Assembly: GCA_947057405.1 (NCBI GenBank)
Contig: CAMSEJ010000059.1
Location: 1-10,077 of the forward strand
DNA: 10,077 bases
DNA from: an uncultured Roseburia sp.
Lineage (GTDB): Bacteria > Bacillota > Clostridia > Lachnospirales > Lachnospiraceae
Direction: 5' to 3'
Position 1 is the stretch's first letter; the number at the start of each line of letters is the position of its first letter. The notes below the pieces were generated by a model. The model saw only the letters and a list, made by a program, of their open reading frames with translations. It was not told where the DNA came from and searched no databases. Shown piece by piece: positions 6,529 to 10,077 of the stretch. Both the position numbers and the translations under genes were made by a program.

Positions 6529-7401
6529 TTGAAGCTAGTAATACTGACCGGGATGTCCGGGGCGGGGAAGAGTACGGCGCTGAAAATGATGGAGGATATC
6601 GGGTTTTATTGTGTGGATAACCTGCCGATACCCCTGATTGAAAAGTTTGTGGAGCTTTCGGAAACCAGCAAGGATGAGCTGCAGAAGTTTGCAATCGGCG
6701 TTGACATACGCAGCGGCAATTCCCTTTCCGAGCTGCACGCCGTACTAAACCGCCTGACTGAGGGCGGAAAATCATCGGAAATTTTGTTTTTGGATGCGGA
6801 GGATGCGGTGCTGGTCAAGCGCTATAAGGAAACCAGGCGCAGCCACCCGCTTTCCGGCGGGGAACGCGTGGAAGCGGGGATTCAAAAGGAGCGCAGCAGG
6901 CTGAATTTTCTGCGCCGGAGGGCGGATTATATTATAGATACGAGCAGGATGCTCACACGTGAGCTGTGGGCGGAGCTGGATAAGATTTTTGTGAAACAGC
7001 AGGATTACAAAAACCTGTTTATTACGGTTTTGTCCTTCGGATTTAAGTATGGGATTCCGGTGGATTCGGATTTGGTTTTTGACGTCCGGTTTCTGCCGAA
7101 CCCGTTTTATGTCGAGGGGCTGCGCCAAAAAAGCGGCAACGATAAAGAAATCCAGGATTATGTGCTGCAGTTCAAGGAAGCGCACGTTTTTCTTGCAAAA
7201 CTGGCAGATATGGTGAATTTTCTGATTCCGAATTACATAATCGAAGGCAAAAACCAGCTTGTGATCGGTATTGGATGCACCGGCGGCAAGCACCGTTCCG
7301 TCACGCTGGCCAACGAGCTGTACAGGCAGCTCGCTTCCTGTAAGGAATACGGGCTTAAGATAGAACACAGGGATATTGATAAAGATGTGCTGAGGAATTA
7401 A
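6529..7401 (+). CDS. rapZ: RapZ/YvcJ-family nucleotide-binding protein (RNase adapter RapZ)
   Basis: P-loop protein of the RapZ (YvcJ, UPF0042) family. In E. coli it binds glucosamine-6-phosphate and guides RNase E to the small RNA GlmZ. In Gram-positives, which lack GlmZ, YvcJ is a nucleotide-hydrolysing protein of less certain role. Length 290 residues matches the family. Seen: Walker A GMSGAGKS at 8-15; CVDNLP at 28-33; the conserved YKETRRSHPL segment at 99-108; DVRFLPNP at 185-192; and the C-terminal signature GCTGGKHRSV at 249-258, part of the domain that binds the sugar phosphate in E. coli. Translation starts at TTG, supported by a strong upstream AGGGGG. Only one base separates its stop from the whiA ATG. 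The position between murB and whiA fits a link to amino-sugar and cell-wall supply, but that role here is inference. Confidence 0.95.
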   Translation: MKLVILTGMSGAGKSTALKMMEDIGFYCVDNLPIPLIEKFVELSETSKDELQKFAIGVDIRSGNSLSELHAVLNRLTEGGKSSEILFLDAEDAVLVKRYKETRRSHPLSGGERVEAGIQKERSRLNFLRRRADYIIDTSRMLTRELWAELDKIFVKQQDYKNLFITVLSFGFKYGIPVDSDLVFDVRFLPNPFYVEGLRQKSGNDKEIQDYVLQFKEAHVFLAKLADMVNFLIPNYIIEGKNQLVIGIGCTGGKHRSVTLANELYRQLASCKEYGLKIEHRDIDKDVLRN

Positions 7402-7402
7402 A

Positions 7403-8320
7403 ATGTCATTTTCAGGTGAGATTAAAAAAGAACTGGCGGAACGGGCGGGCGCAGGCAGGCATTGCCGGCTCGCGGAGCTTTCCGCCATTATCAGTTTTGC
7501 AGGGAATATCAGTCTGGCAGACGGCAGCGTGCGGCTTCGGGCAGGCACGGAACATGCCCTGCTTCGGCAAAAGTACCGCCTTTTGCTTTCTCTTTTGTTT
7601 GGCTTTGAGGAGCCCGGAGGAGGGCTTACAGGGGACGCGGCGTTAAAGGTTTTGGAAAGCGTCAAAATGTGGGACAAAAAGAATGCCTGTTTTGGCAGTA
7701 CGGAAACGGCGGACGGGCTTTTGATCCAGCAGCCCTGCTGCAAGCGGGCATTTATCCGCGGCGCGTTTCTGGCGTCCGGCTCGTTAAGCGATCCCAGGAA
7801 AGCATATCATTTTGAAATTGTCTGCCGTACCCCGGCGCAGGCGCAGCAGCTAAAAAGCGCCATCGGAAGCTTTGAAATGGACGCCAAAATCGTCACCCGC
7901 AAGAAAAACCAGGTCGTCTATGTCAAAGAGGGCGCCCATATCGTCGACCTTTTGAATATTATGGAAGCCCATGGGGCGTTGTTAGAACTGGAAAACGTCA
8001 GGATTTTAAAGGAAATGAGAAATGACGTCAACCGGAAAGTAAACTGCGAAACCGCCAATATCAGCAAAACCGTAGGCGCAGCCGTCCGGCAGATTGAGGA
8101 TATCCGTTTTATAAAGAGCAAAAAGGGGCTTGAGAGCCTCCCCGATAACCTGAAAGAAATTGCGGTTTTGCGCCTTGCGTATCCGGATGTTCCGCTTAAG
8201 GAGTTGGGTACCTACTTAAGCCCTCCGGTAGGCAAATCCGGCGTGAACCACAGGCTGCGGCGGATATCGGAACTTGCGGCGGAACTTGGGGCGAAGGGCA
8301 GGGGTGAACAGATATCATGA
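7403..8320 (+). CDS. whiA: Probable cell division/sporulation regulator WhiA
   Basis: DNA-binding protein of the WhiA family: a sporulation transcription factor in Streptomyces, and a nucleoid-associated protein affecting division and chromosome segregation in Bacillus. Length is 305 residues. It begins with MSFSGEIKKEL, the usual WhiA opening. A degenerate LAGLIDADG-type (inactive homing-endonuclease) fold occupies the N-terminal two thirds, including CKRAFIRGAFLASGSLSDP at 113-131 and a conserved Y-H-F-E segment after it. A helix-turn-helix lies at the C-terminus, around VPLKELGTYLSPPVGKSGVN at 263-282, followed by HRLRRI. The ribosome binding site GAGGA (7392-7396) is inside the end of rapZ, 6 nt from the ATG. 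The stop overlaps the start of the lipid kinase (ATGA). In Bacillus and many clostridia a yvcK-type gene separates rapZ and whiA. It is absent here. Confidence 0.97.
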   Translation: MSFSGEIKKELAERAGAGRHCRLAELSAIISFAGNISLADGSVRLRAGTEHALLRQKYRLLLSLLFGFEEPGGGLTGDAALKVLESVKMWDKKNACFGSTETADGLLIQQPCCKRAFIRGAFLASGSLSDPRKAYHFEIVCRTPAQAQQLKSAIGSFEMDAKIVTRKKNQVVYVKEGAHIVDLLNIMEAHGALLELENVRILKEMRNDVNRKVNCETANISKTVGAAVRQIEDIRFIKSKKGLESLPDNLKEIAVLRLAYPDVPLKELGTYLSPPVGKSGVNHRLRRISELAAELGAKGRGEQIS

Positions 8321-9207
8321 AGAAACTTTTATTTATATTCAATCCCCAGGCAGGGAAAGGGCAGATTCGGACAAAGCTTTTGCAGATTGTGGACATTATG
8401 GTAAAGGAGTCTTATGAAGTCACAATCTACCCTACGCAGGCCAAGGAAGACGCCCGGATGCTGGCAGAAGAACGCGCGGGAGAGTTTGATCTGGTTGTGT
8501 GCAGCGGCGGCGACGGTACGCTTGACGAGACGGTCAGCGGCCTGATGCGCTGCGGGCAGAGAATTCCGCTCGGATATATTCCGGCCGGGAGCACAAATGA
8601 TTTTGCAAATTCCTTAAAGATACCGAAGGATATGTTAAAGGCGGCGCAGATCGCCGTTTCGGGGCACAGGTTTGCATGTGATGTAGGGGCGTTTAACGAG
8701 AAATCATTTATTTACGTGGCGGCATTTGGGATTTTTACGTCCGTTTCCTACCAGACGAGGCAGGAATGGAAGAATATACTGGGACATGCGGCTTATTTTC
8801 TGGAAGGGGTCAAGAGCCTGCCGGAGATTACGTCATACTATATGCGGGTTGAGTATAACGATATTGTGATTGAGGACGAATTTATTTACGGGATGGTCAC
8901 AAACTCCAATTCCGTCGGCGGCTTTAAAAATATGACAGGGAAAAATATTCTGCTGGATGACGGCAAATTTGAGGTAACCCTGATACGCTGTCCCAAAAAT
9001 TTTGCGGAGCTGAATGAGATACTGGCTTCGCTGACGAATCTGATTGACGATACGGATCTGATTTATTCCGCAAAAAGCGACCATGTTACGATCCTTTCGG
9101 AAGAGGAAATACCATGGACGTTAGACGGGGAGTTCGGCGGGAAAGTGCGGGAGGTGGATATTAAAAATCAGCACAGGGCGCTTGAGATTATGGTGAAAAA
9201 GAAGTAA
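8317..9207 (+). CDS. Diacylglycerol kinase-family lipid kinase (YegS/BmrU type)
   Basis: Soluble, membrane-associating lipid kinase of the DAGK catalytic family. It is expected to phosphorylate diacylglycerol or a similar lipid with ATP, returning it to phospholipid synthesis as phosphatidic acid. Length is 296 residues, normal for the YegS/Rv2252/BmrU group. Seen: the N-terminal strand LLFIFNPQAGKG (4-15); the nucleotide motif SGGDGTLDE at 63-71; IPAGSTNDFA at 88-97; and the C-terminal WTLDGE at 267-272, with the DGE acidic pair needed for catalysis in DgkB-type enzymes. There is no signal peptide or transmembrane segment. The ATG overlaps the whiA stop by 4 bp (ATGA), and an AGGGGTGA Shine-Dalgarno sequence (8300-8307) lies within whiA, so translational coupling is likely. 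DgkB, the main DAG kinase of Gram-positives, or a sphingoid-like kinase are alternatives. The substrate cannot be fixed from sequence. Confidence 0.92.
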   Translation: MKKLLFIFNPQAGKGQIRTKLLQIVDIMVKESYEVTIYPTQAKEDARMLAEERAGEFDLVVCSGGDGTLDETVSGLMRCGQRIPLGYIPAGSTNDFANSLKIPKDMLKAAQIAVSGHRFACDVGAFNEKSFIYVAAFGIFTSVSYQTRQEWKNILGHAAYFLEGVKSLPEITSYYMRVEYNDIVIEDEFIYGMVTNSNSVGGFKNMTGKNILLDDGKFEVTLIRCPKNFAELNEILASLTNLIDDTDLIYSAKSDHVTILSEEEIPWTLDGEFGGKVREVDIKNQHRALEIMVKKK

Positions 9208-9223
9208 AAATTCACAAACCCCC

Positions 9224-9252
9224 TTTCCTTTTTCCGGAATTTAGGCTATACT
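9224..9252 (+). promoter_or_regulatory. Probable sigma-A promoter for fba
   Basis: TATACT at 9247-9252 is a good -10. At a 17-nt spacing the -35 would be TTTCCT (9224-9229), a weak match within a pyrimidine-rich tract (9219-9234). Transcription would start near 9259 and leave a leader of about 30 nt. The gap of 80 bp between the lipid kinase and fba contains no GC stem plus T-run terminator, so read-through from upstream remains possible. Confidence 0.45.
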
Positions 9253-9274
9253 GGAAACAACTAAAAATTAGAAA

Positions 9275-9279
9275 AGGAG
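9275..9279 (+). promoter_or_regulatory. Strong ribosome binding site of fba
   Basis: AGGAG, in the context AAAAGGAGAGA, lies 8 nt before the ATG at 9288, an ideal arrangement that fits a highly expressed gene. Confidence 0.75.
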
Positions 9280-9287
9280 AGAATATC

Positions 9288-10077
9288 ATGTTAGTATCAG
9301 CAAAAGAAATGCTTGACAAAGCAAAAGCCGGCCACTATGCAGTAGGCCAGTTCAACATCAACAACTTAGAGTGGACCAAATCCATCCTTGCAACCGCGCA
9401 GGAGTTAAATTCTCCGGTTATCTTGGGCGTATCCGAGGGTGCAGGGAAGTATATGACAGGTTATAAGACGGTTGTCGGCATGGTGAAGGGCATGATTGAA
9501 GAGATGAACATCACCGTACCGGTAGCGCTGCATCTGGATCACGGCTCCTATGACGGATGTATGAAATGCATCGAAGCGGGCTTCTCTTCCATTATGTTTG
9601 ACGGTTCCCATTACCCGATCGACGAGAACGTTGCAAAGACAACCGAGCTGGTAAAGATTGCACATGACAACAACATGTCCATCGAAGCGGAAGTCGGCGC
9701 AATCGGCGGCGAAGAAGACGGCGTAATCGGCAAGGGCGAATGCGCGGATCCGCAGGAATGCAAGTCTATCGCAGACCTTGGCATTGATATGCTTGCGGCA
9801 GGCATTGGCAACATCCACGGCAAATATCCGGACAACTGGGAAGGTTTAAGCTTTGAGACACTGGATGCAATCCAGCAGCTTACAGGGGACATGCCGTTGG
9901 TACTGCACGGCGGTACCGGGATTCCGGAAGATATGATTAAGAAAGCCATCTCCCTCGGCGTAGCGAAGATCAACGTAAATACCGAGTGCCAGCTGTCGTT
10001 CGCGGCAGCGACACGCGAATACATCGAAGCAGGTAAGGATCAGCAGGGCAAAGGCTTTGACCCGCGTAAACTTTTAG
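9288..10077 (+). CDS. fba: Class II fructose-1,6-bisphosphate aldolase, 3' truncated by the window
   Basis: Zinc-dependent glycolytic and gluconeogenic enzyme that cleaves fructose-1,6-bisphosphate to dihydroxyacetone phosphate and glyceraldehyde-3-phosphate in the cytoplasm. The frame is open from the ATG to the window end: 263 codons plus one base, with roughly the last 20-25 residues missing. Seen: the opening LVSAKEMLDKAKAGHYAVGQ; LDHGS with catalytic D84 and zinc ligand H85; FDGSHYP at 104-110; EAEVGAIGGEED at 133-144 with the conserved glutamate E135; the zinc histidines H177 (GNIHG) and H207 (LHGGTG); and KINVNTE further on, part of the phosphate-binding region. Codon use is strongly biased (AAC and ATC preferred, arginine only CGC/CGT in the visible part), unlike uvrC or murB, as expected for abundant glycolytic proteins. 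It probably has its own promoter. The gatY/tagatose-bisphosphate aldolase subgroup is a less likely alternative. Confidence 0.95.
   Translation, partial: MLVSAKEMLDKAKAGHYAVGQFNINNLEWTKSILATAQELNSPVILGVSEGAGKYMTGYKTVVGMVKGMIEEMNITVPVALHLDHGSYDGCMKCIEAGFSSIMFDGSHYPIDENVAKTTELVKIAHDNNMSIEAEVGAIGGEEDGVIGKGECADPQECKSIADLGIDMLAAGIGNIHGKYPDNWEGLSFETLDAIQQLTGDMPLVLHGGTGIPEDMIKKAISLGVAKINVNTECQLSFAAATREYIEAGKDQQGKGFDPRKLL

Noticed and set aside
6772..7743. A 323-codon open frame on the minus strand across rapZ and whiA
   Set aside because: It lies antisense to two clearly recognised genes and ignores their boundary. Its translation shows no recognisable motif and has the skewed composition of an antisense shadow.
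7403..8320. LAGLIDADG-like fold suggesting a homing endonuclease or mobile intron
   Set aside because: The degenerate fold is a normal part of WhiA. The helix-turn-helix end, the length and the neighbours all fit WhiA, and no intron or intein boundaries are seen.
9208..9240. Terminator after the lipid kinase gene
   Set aside because: Only a 6-bp A/T-rich complement (AAATTC with GAATTT) around a long loop is present, with no GC stem and no following T-run.
9253..9267. TGGAAACAACTAAAA as a CcpA catabolite response element before fba
   Set aside because: It lacks the central CG and the symmetrical right half of the cre consensus. The resemblance is limited to the first bases.
1..10077. Search for CRISPR arrays, tRNA/rRNA, insertion sequences, phage genes or defence systems
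   Set aside because: No repeat arrays, RNA gene signatures, transposase motifs or unknown-function genes were seen. Every substantial stretch is covered by recognised housekeeping genes, and no gap exceeds 80 bp.

Overview
The window is about 10 kb of ordinary chromosomal housekeeping DNA. It most likely comes from a Gram-positive anaerobe of the class Clostridia, probably a Lachnospiraceae-type organism. The evidence is the run uvrC - hprK - murB - rapZ - whiA, HPr kinase/phosphorylase and WhiA themselves (Firmicute hallmarks), a divergent FtsH paralogue with a clostridial-looking C-terminus, Shine-Dalgarno sites of the AGGAG type, and base composition of roughly half G+C by eye. The species cannot be named from this sequence. 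All genes are on the + strand, spacing is tight, and no mobile element, CRISPR array, tRNA or rRNA was seen.

Layout. Bases 2-1219 hold the C-terminal two thirds of an FtsH-family membrane AAA protease, cut by the window edge. Its stop overlaps the uvrC start by one base (1219-3099, excision nuclease subunit C). A good extended -10 promoter sits on the uvrC stop codon and should drive hprK (3140-4075). An M18 aminopeptidase (4121-5518) follows, then a 57-bp gap with a GC-rich hairpin, murB (5576-6487), rapZ with a TTG start (6529-7401), whiA (7403-8320) and a diacylglycerol-kinase-family lipid kinase (8317-9207, overlapping whiA by 4 bp). After an 80-bp gap with a likely promoter comes class II fructose-bisphosphate aldolase (9288 to the window end, 3' truncated).

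How the genes fit together. ftsH-uvrC looks like a protein quality control/DNA repair pair read through without a gap. From hprK to the lipid kinase the cluster joins carbon-status signalling (HprK), peptide turnover (M18), peptidoglycan precursor synthesis (MurB), an amino-sugar-linked nucleotide-binding regulator (RapZ), a cell-division/morphogenesis DNA-binding protein (WhiA) and lipid phosphorylation. This is a growth and envelope homeostasis cluster. fba is probably a separate, highly expressed glycolytic unit, as its biased codon use suggests.

No new biological system was found. The points most worth a second look are small: a perfect 10-bp terminator-like hairpin inside the first codons of uvrC, the hprK promoter with an overlapping dyad, the hairpin abutting the murB ribosome-binding site, the absence of a yvcK-type gene between rapZ and whiA, and the whiA-lipid kinase coupling.
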